Positions 8,585-17,308 of a DNA stretch of 64,000 nucleotides are shown piece by piece. The notes beneath the pieces were generated by a model. That model was given only the letters and a program-made list of their open reading frames with translations, searched no databases and had not been told where the DNA came from. Position 1 is the stretch's first letter. Each line of letters begins with the position of its first letter. Made by a program: the position numbers and the translations under genes. Origin of the DNA: Orenia metallireducens (GTDB lineage: Bacteria > Bacillota > Halanaerobiia > Halobacteroidales > Halobacteroidaceae); NCBI RefSeq assembly GCF_001693735.1, contig NZ_LWDV01000007.1, positions 124,847 through 188,846 on the forward strand, in the 5' to 3' direction.

Positions 8585-10000
8585 TTACAAAATTTTATTA
8601 ATGAAATTTTTATAATTATTTTTCCAATCCTTTTCCCAATAATATCCAACATTTCCTGTTGGATTAACTTTATTATTGTTCAAAATTTCATAAAGTTCTT
8701 CTGCATCTTTAAATCTTTCTCCTATTTCCATTGGAATATGCATGTTAGATAATTCATGTTCATAGATAAATATAGGTTTATTAAAGCCGATGGCTTCAAA
8801 TAGTGTAGTTGAATAAACTCCAACTATACTATTACTTTGATATATTAAATCATAAATATCTCCTGAATCATTTATAGTTACATTGTTTAATTTTTGCAAA
8901 TCTGTATACCTATCATGAAAGGGTATTTCTCCTGGATGTAACCTATATATAATTTCAACATCCTGATTTTTAAGTAAATAAGATAAATTTTTAGTCAAAT
9001 TCACTAATTTGTTTGTAACAGAACCTTGAGAAACTATAAGAATTTTATTTTTTAAACTATTTTGATCTCTATTTTTATACTTCTCTAGTTTTTTATAAAA
9101 ATGAGGATTACCAATACTAATCTTATTTACAGGAATTTTTATATTTTCACCCCAATAATCTCCATATGTTAGCAGATAATCGGGCAAATATTTTTTATAA
9201 TCTAGATTATAAAAAATATTATCCCCATAATTATAAGCACTATGATTTCTAGATATCATTCCATGTTGAAACTCTCCAACTTTTATTCCAAAATCTTTAG
9301 CCCATTTAATGAGATAGCCTTTATCTCCATAACTAGCACACTTCAAAAATATAATCTTTGGGTTTAAAATAAGAAATAAAACTTTATAGTAAAGATGGTA
9401 AAATTTAAGTTTTTTAGATAAAATAATTAATTCATTTTTTATATTATTGCACATACTCTTATTAATATTAAATTTTAAATTCATTTTTAAAAAATTAATA
9501 AACTTTACAATTTCTTCTTCATCCTGTTTCTCTACTTTAACATCCTTTATTTTTGATGCAACTAAAAAATCTATAATGTCCAAAAATTTAACATTTTCAA
9601 AATATCTAGGCAACTTATATTTTCTCCTATATGACTTTTCTATAATTAATGTATTCTTACTAAATTGTAAAGCAAAATAATCATGTATAATATTAAAATA
9701 TTTTTCATCTTTTCGTATAATATTATTTCTTACATCACTAAACATTACTATATCAAACTCCAATCCTTGATTCTCAAAAGGATTAAAGGCAACAGTATTT
9801 AAATTATAATCGATTAAATCTGAAAATTTAAAATCGCCCATTGGAGCATGAGATATTTGTAAATCTAATTTACTATCAATAATATGTTGATAAACCTTTC
9901 TCCTTATATGAGGCCATATTAAAATATTATCATGCTTAAATTTGAAATTCATAACTTCTGGGTTATCTTCCTCAAATTTTAATAAACTATTTAATTTCAT
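8585..10000 (-). CDS. Putative GT-B-fold glycosyl/polyol-phosphate transferase, surface polysaccharide type
   Basis: A 471-residue soluble protein that I do not recognise with certainty. The C-terminal half looks like a GT-B nucleotide-binding domain: ILIVSQGSVT opens it, then IIYRLHPGEIPFH, then a DIYDLIYQSNSIVGVYSTT stretch and FEAIGFNKPIFIYE. That order (RLHPGE, ST-TLFEA, KPI) recurs in capsule and CDP-glycerol-type transferases. The N-terminal half is AT-rich and lysine/asparagine-rich with no motif I can name. It is the first gene of the downstream half, 45 bases from the end of the transposon, so its native promoter may have been displaced. Confidence 0.6.
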   Translation of the reverse strand: MKLNSLLKFEEDNPEVMNFKFKHDNILIWPHIRRKVYQHIIDSKLDLQISHAPMGDFKFSDLIDYNLNTVAFNPFENQGLEFDIVMFSDVRNNIIRKDEKYFNIIHDYFALQFSKNTLIIEKSYRRKYKLPRYFENVKFLDIIDFLVASKIKDVKVEKQDEEEIVKFINFLKMNLKFNINKSMCNNIKNELIILSKKLKFYHLYYKVLFLILNPKIIFLKCASYGDKGYLIKWAKDFGIKVGEFQHGMISRNHSAYNYGDNIFYNLDYKKYLPDYLLTYGDYWGENIKIPVNKISIGNPHFYKKLEKYKNRDQNSLKNKILIVSQGSVTNKLVNLTKNLSYLLKNQDVEIIYRLHPGEIPFHDRYTDLQKLNNVTINDSGDIYDLIYQSNSIVGVYSTTLFEAIGFNKPIFIYEHELSNMHIPMEIGERFKDAEELYEILNNNKVNPTGNVGYYWEKDWKNNYKNFINKIL

Positions 10001-10145
10001 CCTACTAATCCCCCTAATTAAAAATAAACCATATAACTAATACCTTATTGAATAATTAATTTGAGCTAAACTTTTAAATTTCAGAAATACCCTTTTAATT
10101 TATCTAATCCATGGAAAAGTATTAGTTATAATACCATTATCTTTA

Positions 10146-10159
10146 TCAATTAATTTTTC
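10146..10159. repeat. 14-bp direct repeat flanking IS30, left copy
   Basis: TCAATTAATTTTTC here is repeated exactly at 11380-11393, immediately outside the other end of the IS30 element. This is the expected mark of a target-site duplication. Fourteen base pairs is long for the IS30 family, where 2-3 bp is common, although some members make longer repeats. Confidence 0.75.
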
Positions 10160-11379
10160 TTAAATTGCAATAATAAATTGAACTAATCCTAAACTGTAAT
10201 AATTTGGTTGATCAATCATATAGAATATCTCTTAACTGATCTTCAAATGCTTCATCAGGTGTCAAGTAACCTAAGATTTTTCTTGGTAGAGTATTACACC
10301 AGTTTTGAATCCTAGCAATTTCTTTGACAGAGTATTCACTTATACTCCTACCTTTAGGAATAAAACGTCTTATAAGACCATTATGACGTTCATTAGTGCC
10401 TCTTTCACCTGATGAATACGGGTGTGCAAAATAAACTTTAGTATCAACAATTTGCTCTATTGATGATATCTCAGCAAACTCAGAGCCATTATCACAAGTG
10501 AAGCTTTTAAATACTTTTGAGAAACACTCTCCAGCTTCATTGATTAACTTAAGTACGGCATTTTGAACTGATTCAACTGTCTTTCCGGTAATTTTACGAA
10601 TGATTTCTTTTCGAGTCATACGTTCTGTCATAGTAAGTAGAACTGAATCATTCTTATTCTTTTTACCAATGACAGTGTCAATTTCCCAATGACCAAATTC
10701 ACTGCGATCATTAATACTTTCAGGACGTTCATCTATACTTCTACCTAGTTTCTTTTTATGACGCCTAAGGCGTCCTGATTTTGAAGATCTTTTAGTTTTC
10801 AATGGTAAATCAATATTACTAATTGAAAGTAATCCAGCGTCAACGTAATTATATAAAGTTTTAGTACATACCATCTCAGATTTTGGGAATATATTGTGAA
10901 GATGTGCTACACCACAAATAGCATCAAGAGATTGTTCTTTTTCATAAAATAATTCTATAACATACTCTATAAACTCTTCTCATTGTAAAAGTTTAAATTT
11001 GGTTCCACAATTTTTACGATTAGATTCATAAACACGTTGACCAACATCAGGAAAATAAATCTCAACAGTTTTATTTCCTTTAATTTGAGAGACTGTACCA
11101 CGCTTTAGTTCATTTCTAATTGTATTAGAAGCTCTGCCTAAGCGTTTTCCAATAGCATACGCAGACAAACCTTGAGAATGTAATAATTCAATTTGACCTC
11201 GTTCATAAGCATTTAAGTGTTTATTTTTTTGAGATTTTGGTGTATCATTTAAGTAGTCCATAGTGTGCACCTTCCTGTAATTAGTTATTTTGTGGTGATT
11301 TAATTATATTACAGTTTGGTCCACTATGGGTATTTTTTATTAATTTTTTATTTAGTTCAATTTAATTTTACAATGAAGC
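10160..11379 (-). mobile_element. IS30-family insertion sequence, about 1.22 kb
   Basis: Element boundaries follow from two independent signs: terminal inverted repeats at 10164-10186 and 11352-11374 (20 of 23 positions agree, core TAAATTGAACTAA), and a 14-bp direct repeat directly outside at 10146-10159 and 11380-11393. A subterminal inverted repeat (AAACTGTAAT, about 10191-10200 and 11309-11317) lies just inside. It holds one transposase gene with an in-frame stop. It is inserted in the tail of a decayed IS4/IS5-type transposase. Confidence 0.85.
10212..11270 (-). pseudogene. IS30-family transposase with an in-frame TGA
   Basis: One continuous frame of 353 codons broken by a single TGA at 10980-10982. 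Before it lies the HTH region (LNAYERGQIELLHSQGLSAY, KRLGRASNTIRNELKRG). After it the frame continues EEFIEYVIELFYEKEQSLDA into the DDE integrase core (WEIDTVIGKK, FTCDNGSEFA, YFAHPYSSGERGTNERHNGL). Catalytic D, D and E are all present. The likely initiation codon is the ATG at 11261, where AGGAAGG is well placed. A one-base change would restore it, so the decay looks recent. Confidence 0.85.
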
Positions 11380-11393
11380 TCAATTAATTTTTC
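11380..11393. repeat. 14-bp direct repeat flanking IS30, right copy
   Basis: Exact copy of 10146-10159, directly outside the right end of the IS30 element; target-site duplication. Confidence 0.75.
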
Positions 11394-12342
11394 AATTAGA
11401 TATAACAATAAATCCAAGAAACATGAGATTTATATTTCTTAAGCCCATATAATCTAGTAATCTAGGAGATTCTAAGTTATATTTTTCTTTAAAATAGAGA
11501 ATAATTATTCAATTATTAGTCTATTTTTAAATATTTGTTGTCCCATAGGAGAATTAAAATAAATTGCATTTTGGATTCTACAATTATCTTTAAAGGTATC
11601 TATAGACTTAGCGTTTCTGTAATTTACATCTGTGACTAGGCTAAAGCCTAGTTGATCAGATAGGTTAAATAGATTAACACTATCATATGCAGCACCTAAT
11701 AACATAAAAACACTATAATTATTTAGTTCTTTGATTAATTTATTACAACAACTATAAGTATTATCACACATTAGCTGTAGTGATCTCAAAAGATAATGGA
11801 ATAGAATCATTTGAACAAATTAGGTGTAACTTATATCCTTTGTAAAAACTCGAGAACTTCTTAAAGCAATACTATCAATAGAACATATTCTAGTATCAGG
11901 ATTCAATAATAGAACAACCATCTTATATAATTTATCGAAATCTCTATTTTCAATTTTATTAAACCCAATGCAAAATGTTGAATGATCTGGAACCTTTGCT
12001 AAACCAATTATACTACGAGCTATAAGGTCGCTAGATAGTTTCCATTCTAATTCTCTTAAGCAATAGATTTTGTTCATAACCATGTATAATTTACACTTTA
12101 TTATCTGTAAATCTGTGTATTTCTTAGGCCTACCACTTCTTATTTCATCAGAAGATGAAACAGAGTGATTATAAATAATACTTAATTTATCACAAAGTTT
12201 ATTAAATGGGTTTTCTTTTAGTTCATCAAATGGTATAATCATGTTAGTCGTCCTTTCTAGAATTTGTTTGTTCACACTTACATGATACCAGAAACGGGCG
12301 ACTTTTTCATTTTACCATTTGTAAAATTTAGTTATTCAACAA

Positions 12343-12878
12343 CCTCAACTAAATAAAAAAATTATAAATTTAATAACTACCAACTCCAATTAATAAAATA
12401 ATTTGACCACTAAAAGTGATATTCTGATCTAAAAACTACAAAAAAATATAGATTTGTCTATAAATTCTCCAACTTTAAATATATAACTTATAATGTTTTT
12501 TATAGTTTCTTCATTTAAACTTACTGTTATAATATAGAATTATTCTCTTGCATAAAAATATCGTTCCCAATATGCTTTTAAAAAGCTTTTATTTTTTTAA
12601 TCTAAAAATATTTATTATTAATAGTAGAATCTCCATTATTCTTTATTTATCTATAAAGTTTAATCTAACTATGTATAGAAGATCCAGAAGCAAATATTTA
12701 TAAGCAAGCTCTAATTTGAATTTACCTGTAATTAAAACTCCATCAGCATTTTTGTTTGTAGTTTGGATTTTATTTGTTGTCACTTGATCTCAACAAACTT
12801 CTTTCTTCTAAATTTATATTTTCAACTAATTATGTTAATATTTTTATACTGTTATTAAAATATTAATTAATTTCATTT
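12343..12878. other. Gene-free gap right of the nested transposon
   Basis: About 530 AT-rich bases with no start-to-stop frame of credible length. On the minus strand about 12640-12800 there is an open stretch of some 50 codons without a start (reading TTNKNADGVLITGKFKLELA near its middle), which may be the remains of a lost gene or chance. No promoter or terminator could be supported. Confidence 0.45.
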
Positions 12879-13364
12879 CTAAAAAATCGAAATAATTTTA
12901 TTTTTTCTTACTCCCATTTTTAAAAGTTGTTTTTTAATCTCTTTTTTCCAAGTAGATGCTATAATTATTCTATCTACACTCTTTAAAATTTCTAATTTAG
13001 GTTCTAAAATTTTAATTCCACGGAGTTCTTCCCCCCATTTGCAAGAATTATTATCTAAAAAAAATTTAATTTGAATATTTGTTTTATTATTATAATTAAA
13101 GTCTTGAATAAAATCTAAAATACTCACTCCAAAATTACCAGCTCCAAAAATAGAAATCGCCTTGTCAGAATACATATTTATAAAATTCATAAATTCAGAA
13201 AAAGAAGACTCCCCTTCTTTAGATATCTCATTAATTTCTTCTCTAATAGAATTAACTAATGCACTCAAAACAAATTCTTCAGATTTATCATCTATATTAT
13301 AATCTAATTTTCCTAAATATGAAGTTCCCAACTTATAAATTTGCCTAACTTTATCTTTATCCAT
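12879..13364 (-). CDS. Small Rossmann-like protein of the glycan island, function unknown
   Basis: A 161-residue protein. Residues from about 68 on form a nucleotide-binding-like half: AISIFGAGNFGVSILDFI (a GxGxxG-type turn), then FFLDNN, then VDRIIIASTWKKEIKKQLL and a hydrophobic end. The pattern is like the CoA/NAD-binding N-terminal part of sugar-modifying enzymes (PglD-like, or the C-terminal domain of sugar C-methyltransferases) without the catalytic partner. The N-terminal 65 residues are helical and acidic. It precedes nothing but the decayed transposon on its downstream side and follows pseC by 38 bases. It could be a truncated or accessory factor. Confidence 0.6.
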   Translation of the reverse strand: MDKDKVRQIYKLGTSYLGKLDYNIDDKSEEFVLSALVNSIREEINEISKEGESSFSEFMNFINMYSDKAISIFGAGNFGVSILDFIQDFNYNNKTNIQIKFFLDNNSCKWGEELRGIKILEPKLEILKSVDRIIIASTWKKEIKKQLLKMGVRKNKIISIF

Positions 13365-13402
13365 TTATAATAATACCACCTTTATATTTATAAAAGATAA
13401 CT

Positions 13403-14545
13403 TTAAATAGAAGATAAAACTTTTATAACTCTATCTATATCTATATCATCCATTTTGGGGTATATAGGAAGACTAATTGCTTTTATATATATTCTTTCTG
13501 CAACCTCACAAAGTTTCTTATTATATCCCAACTTTTCATAATAAGGATGCCAATAAACAGGTATATAATGGATTTGAACACCTAATCCCTCCTTTCTTAA
13601 ATAATCAAAGACTTCTCTTCTACTTTTGTCCAATTTTTTCTCATCTATCTGTACTATATATAAATGCCAAGAGCTCTCTCTTTCACTTTCCTGATAGGGC
13701 AACTTAATCCACTCAATATCCTTTAATTCTTGATTATAGATTTGAGCAATCTCTCTTCTTCTTTCTAAAAAATTATCACTCTTGTTAAGTTGACTAACTC
13801 CCAAAGCAGCCTGGATATCAGTCATTCGATAATTATATCCTAAAAACTGTTGTTCATGATACCAGCTACCATGACTTTCGTTTATGTAATTATCCTCATT
13901 CTTAGTTATCCCATGAGATCGAAATTGTATTAATTTATTATATAATTCCTTAGAATTGGTGGTTATCATCCCACCTTCTCCTGTAGTAATATGCTTAACT
14001 GGATGAAAGCTAAAGATAGACATATCGCTTAATCCACCAATCTTCTTACCTCTATATCTAGCTCCCAAAGCATGGGCAGCATCTTCAATTACGATTAAAT
14101 TGTATTCTCTAGCTATCTGATGAATTTCATCAATATCACAGGGTTGTCCAGTAAAATGGACTGGGATAATAGCCTTGGTTTTACTAGTAATCTTTTTTCT
14201 TATCTCTTCAGGATTAATATTATATGTATCTGGGTCAACATCTGCAAATACTGGTACTCCATTTTGATATAAGATACAGTTAGCTGATGCTGCAAAGGTC
14301 AAAGGAGTTGTAATAACTTCATCACCTTCTTTAATCCCTGCAGCAAAAGAAGCAGCATGAAGTGCAGCAGTTCCATTTGATACAGCTACTGCATATTTAG
14401 CGCCTACATACTCTGCAAACTTCTCTTCAAACTCTTTAACTGTTGGACCAGTAGTTAAATAATCACTTTTTAATACTTCTACCACAGCTTGAATATCATC
14501 TTCATCAATCCATTGTTTTCCGTATGGAATAAATCTATTTGTCAC
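13403..14545 (-). CDS. pseC: UDP-4-amino-4,6-dideoxy-N-acetyl-L-altrosamine transaminase
   Basis: Second enzyme of the pseudaminic acid route: transfers an amino group from glutamate to C4 of the PseB product. The 380-residue PLP enzyme has the PseC hallmark SFHPVKHITTGEGG with the PLP lysine, HFTGQPCDIDEI and the N-terminal IPYGKQWIDEDD start. The initiation codon is GTG, with AGGAGGA upstream. It directly follows pseB with a 30-bp perfect palindrome between them. A different UDP-sugar aminotransferase is possible, but the pairing with pseB makes PseC by far the best fit. Confidence 0.92.
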   Translation of the reverse strand: MTNRFIPYGKQWIDEDDIQAVVEVLKSDYLTTGPTVKEFEEKFAEYVGAKYAVAVSNGTAALHAASFAAGIKEGDEVITTPLTFAASANCILYQNGVPVFADVDPDTYNINPEEIRKKITSKTKAIIPVHFTGQPCDIDEIHQIAREYNLIVIEDAAHALGARYRGKKIGGLSDMSIFSFHPVKHITTGEGGMITTNSKELYNKLIQFRSHGITKNEDNYINESHGSWYHEQQFLGYNYRMTDIQAALGVSQLNKSDNFLERRREIAQIYNQELKDIEWIKLPYQESERESSWHLYIVQIDEKKLDKSRREVFDYLRKEGLGVQIHYIPVYWHPYYEKLGYNKKLCEVAERIYIKAISLPIYPKMDDIDIDRVIKVLSSI

Positions 14546-14567
14546 TATTATTCCTCCTAGATTAACA

Positions 14568-14597
14568 GTAATTATTCATTAGCTAATGAATAATTAC
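14568..14597. terminator. 30-bp perfect palindrome between pseB and pseC
   Basis: Perfect 15+15 bp dyad with centre TTAGCTAA that contains the stop codon of pseB. There is no T-tract of note. It could weaken read-through into pseC or stabilise the upstream message; it may also be an operator. Confidence 0.45.
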
Positions 14598-15565
14598 ATT
14601 TTATCTACAAATTTTCGCATCTCTTCAATAGTTAGCCATTCTTTATTTGTATCACTTCGATATTCAAAATCTTCTGCTATAGGTTGTCCATCTTTATGCC
14701 TATCAGCACCCCACCAATTAAATTGAGGTTGAATAATGTAATAATTATCGAATTCTAAAGTATGTCTAGCATCTGCTTCACTGATTAAAGATTCATAGAG
14801 TTTTTCACCAGGTCTGATTCCAACTATCTCTTGTTTACATTCAGGTGCTATAGCAGTTGCTAAATCTGTAATTCTCATACTTGGAATTTTCGGTACAAAT
14901 ATCTCCCCACCTTCCATCTTATCTAGAGCTAATAGAACCATATCTACAGCATCTTCTAAAGTAATCCAAAATCGAGTCATTCTATTATCTGTAATTGGTA
15001 AAAGACCTGTCTCTTTCATCTTCTTAAAGAAAGGAATTACACTTCCTCGACTTCCCATTACATTCCCATACCTAACTACAGAAAATCTAGTATCTTTCTG
15101 CCCTGCATAAGCATTCCCAGAAATAAATAATTTGTCTGAACATAATTTAGTAGCACCATATAAGTTAATAGGGTTACAAGCTTTATCAGTGCTAAGTGCA
15201 ACTACCTTTTCTACACCTTTATCTATAGAAGCATTGATAATATTCTCAGCTCCTATTACATTAGTTTTGATAGCTTCAAAAGGATTATACTCACACTCTG
15301 GCACCCTCTTTAAAGCTGCCGCATGAATTACAATATCAACATCTTCAAAAGCACGATAAAGTCTATCCTTATCTCTAACATCACCTATGAAAAACCTTAA
15401 TTTAGGATTATTCCCAAACTCAGCTCTCATTTCAGCCTGTTTTAATTCGCCACGACTAAAGATTATTATCTTTTTAACATTATATCTTTCTAATATGATT
15501 TCAGTGAATTTTTTCCCAAAAGAGCCTGTCCCGCCTGTAACTAATAATGTCTTATCCTCTAGCAT
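14594..15565 (-). CDS. pseB: UDP-N-acetylglucosamine 4,6-dehydratase (inverting)
   Basis: First enzyme of pseudaminic acid synthesis: removes water from UDP-GlcNAc and inverts C5. The 323-residue SDR protein has the NADP loop LVTGGTGSFGKKF (about residues 8-20), AALKRVPECEYNPFEA, the LSTDKA segment and the Y-x3-K pair in NLYGATKLCSDK, all characteristic of PseB rather than of membrane-bound CapD dehydratases. Start ATG has AAGGAG in front. With pseC it should make UDP-4-amino-4,6-dideoxy-AltNAc; the later steps (PseH, PseG, PseI, PseF) are not in this window. Confidence 0.94.
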   Translation of the reverse strand: MLEDKTLLVTGGTGSFGKKFTEIILERYNVKKIIIFSRGELKQAEMRAEFGNNPKLRFFIGDVRDKDRLYRAFEDVDIVIHAAALKRVPECEYNPFEAIKTNVIGAENIINASIDKGVEKVVALSTDKACNPINLYGATKLCSDKLFISGNAYAGQKDTRFSVVRYGNVMGSRGSVIPFFKKMKETGLLPITDNRMTRFWITLEDAVDMVLLALDKMEGGEIFVPKIPSMRITDLATAIAPECKQEIVGIRPGEKLYESLISEADARHTLEFDNYYIIQPQFNWWGADRHKDGQPIAEDFEYRSDTNKEWLTIEEMRKFVDKM

Positions 15566-15817
15566 CTAAGCAACTCCTTTTCTATCAAATCATCAAATTC
15601 TTTCATCATCTTTTAAAAAGATGAATATTATCGACTTTTGTCATATAAATATTTCTATATATATACTAATACTCCTTTAATATATTATTGTAATAGAAGT
15701 TAAGATTTAGTTATCTACCTACTTTAGATCATATCTATAATAAATTAGTAATTTATTGCTTGAAAACGATGTTCTTAAACGATATCGTTAACACCTTCCA
15801 ACAATTTATTTAAAAGT

Positions 15818-17284
15818 CTATATTTCTTCCTTAATAATTCTCTTTATCTCTTCAATATGAGTATTATATTCTCTAAAATTATGAGCTTGAATTATATTAT
15901 TTATAATTTCTTCTTTATTAATAAATTCTTTACAAAAATTATTTATAGCACTCAATAAAGTCATTATCTCTGTTCCAATAATTTTAGCTCCACCTTCTGT
16001 AGCATCAATATATATACGGTCTGATTGCGTGGAAATATATCTTTCAAATTCTCTTAAATACAGATAGTAATTAGTATCAGTATATACAAAGTCACCATAA
16101 ATTCCCTCTATCCTTCTTAGTAAGGACTTATCCTTCTTTCTATTTCCATAAAAAGTACTTGAAGCATGTGTCATTCCATCTTCAGCAAAAGCAAAATCTT
16201 GCCCTACACATATAATTGGATTCCCTCCTAATTTATAAGCGAAATCTAAGGCTGCAATTGCTACAGTTCCTCCTGTCTTTATTCTGCCCTTATCTATAAA
16301 TTTCTCTATCTTATCTGTTAATAAGTCATCTTTAGATAGCCCAAGAATTTTAGGCCCCTTATAATTCTTGATAAGCTTTGATGTTGTTCCTAAAGAATAA
16401 ACTAAAGGTATATCCATATTAGGAAGATTCTTAAATACCATTTTATAAATCCTCTCATTAGGCTCATTGCTTATAATAAAATCTGGACTTATACCCTCTT
16501 TTGTTAAGACTGTAAGTGCCGTATCAACACTAATTATTATTCCTTTAGTTCCTATTTTTTTTAACCTACTAATATTTTTATCTAAAGAAGGACCTGCTGC
16601 TACAATAAATATGGGCTTGTCAATAAAGGCATTTTTAAAAGACTTTACCCCTACACTAACATCGATAAAATCAATATTATTAATAATATTATCTCTAATA
16701 GCAGATTTTAATCGTTTATTATTATACTGACTGATCTTTATCTCCTCTAAAATATCTTTTAAGAAGATCATTTCCTTTGGTATAGATTTAAGAGATTGAG
16801 GGTGAACTAATAATTTACTATTTTTAGATGATAAATTTTCAAGAGAATTTTTCAAATTACTAATAAGTTCATCAGGGTTTAATTCTAAAATCATCTCTAA
16901 CCTTTCATCTTTTAAAATATTAGTTAAATCCCTATTCTCCAAAGCAACTTTAAAGATATAAGGATTAGTAATCACTATCTTTAATCTTTGATCTGATTTT
17001 AATTTATTTAATATAGTTTCTACATGATATCCTAAGGCAAAGCCTATTAAAATTAAAGAACCGTATTGATCTAATCTATATTCACTAATAAATCTTTCAG
17101 CTTCTTTTTTAGGGTCATATTTACTATGGAGAAATAATTCTTTATTATCCAAGTATAATTTAATAGTTAAATCTTGGCTTTTTGTTGTAATCAGCTCTAA
17201 ATCTTCTGGTAACTTTATTTTATTTAGCTTATTTCTAATATTAAGGTTAAGATAATTTAAATTGCTATTATAAATACTTCTCAT
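15818..17284 (-). CDS. Maf-type flagellin glycosyltransferase (6-hydroxymethylpterin pyrophosphokinase MptE-like)
   Basis: A 488-residue motility-associated factor. Maf proteins transfer CMP-nonulosonic acids onto flagellin before export. The core DUF115/MptE-like domain starts at about residue 225 with IFIVAAGPSLDKNISRLKKI, continues with IIISVDTALTVLTKEGISPDFIISNEP, and includes GGTVAIAALDFAYKLGGNPIICVGQDFAF. It is a paralogue of the gene ending at 17896 and shares these motifs. The first gene of this run is the larger copy; both lie directly after fliD in reading order, the usual place for maf genes. Which sugar it uses is not shown. Confidence 0.88.
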   Translation of the reverse strand: MRSIYNSNLNYLNLNIRNKLNKIKLPEDLELITTKSQDLTIKLYLDNKELFLHSKYDPKKEAERFISEYRLDQYGSLILIGFALGYHVETILNKLKSDQRLKIVITNPYIFKVALENRDLTNILKDERLEMILELNPDELISNLKNSLENLSSKNSKLLVHPQSLKSIPKEMIFLKDILEEIKISQYNNKRLKSAIRDNIINNIDFIDVSVGVKSFKNAFIDKPIFIVAAGPSLDKNISRLKKIGTKGIIISVDTALTVLTKEGISPDFIISNEPNERIYKMVFKNLPNMDIPLVYSLGTTSKLIKNYKGPKILGLSKDDLLTDKIEKFIDKGRIKTGGTVAIAALDFAYKLGGNPIICVGQDFAFAEDGMTHASSTFYGNRKKDKSLLRRIEGIYGDFVYTDTNYYLYLREFERYISTQSDRIYIDATEGGAKIIGTEIMTLLSAINNFCKEFINKEEIINNIIQAHNFREYNTHIEEIKRIIKEEI

Positions 17285-17308
17285 ATAAAATCCCCTACTC
17301 TTCTTATT

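Larger units (their letters stand above)
10100..12275 (-). pseudogene. DDE transposase of the IS4/IS5-type element, frameshifted and interrupted
   Basis: Starts at 12275 and runs cleanly to 11820 (151 codons; GRPKKYTDLQ, DHSTFCIGF and first catalytic-aspartate motif SIDSIALR). At about 11838 one base appears lost from an A-run, and about 25 codons (LHLICSNDSIPLSFEITTAN) are readable only in another frame. The first frame returns at about 11765 and runs to a stop at 11505, followed by RLFSIL-type sequence with a further frameshift. The MLLGAAYDS motif seems to lack the aspartate expected there. Beyond the IS30 insertion, 10100-10159 can be read as the tail ending FPWIR. Clearly non-functional. 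Confidence 0.7.
10045..12342 (-). mobile_element. Decayed IS4/IS5-type element, split by an IS30 insertion
   Basis: An insertion sequence of about 1.08 kb once the nested IS30 is removed. Imperfect terminal inverted repeats lie at 10045-10062 and 12325-12342, agreeing at 15 of 18 positions around the core TTGAATAA. The DDE transposase between them is a pseudogene. The IS30 element at 10160-11379 cuts off its last 20 or so codons. The element separates the neu/gmd half of the glycosylation island from the pseB/pseC half. Confidence 0.7.

Noticed and set aside
10212-11270. Programmed TGA recoding in transposase
   Set aside because: One stop in one element, and the host genes use normal stops; simple mutation is enough.
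12640-12800. Open minus-strand stretch that could be a lost gene
   Set aside because: No start codon or recognisable motif; length is within chance for this AT content and only mentioned in the gap entry.
13477-13707. 76-codon plus-strand frame
   Set aside because: Antisense to pseC; no start signal.
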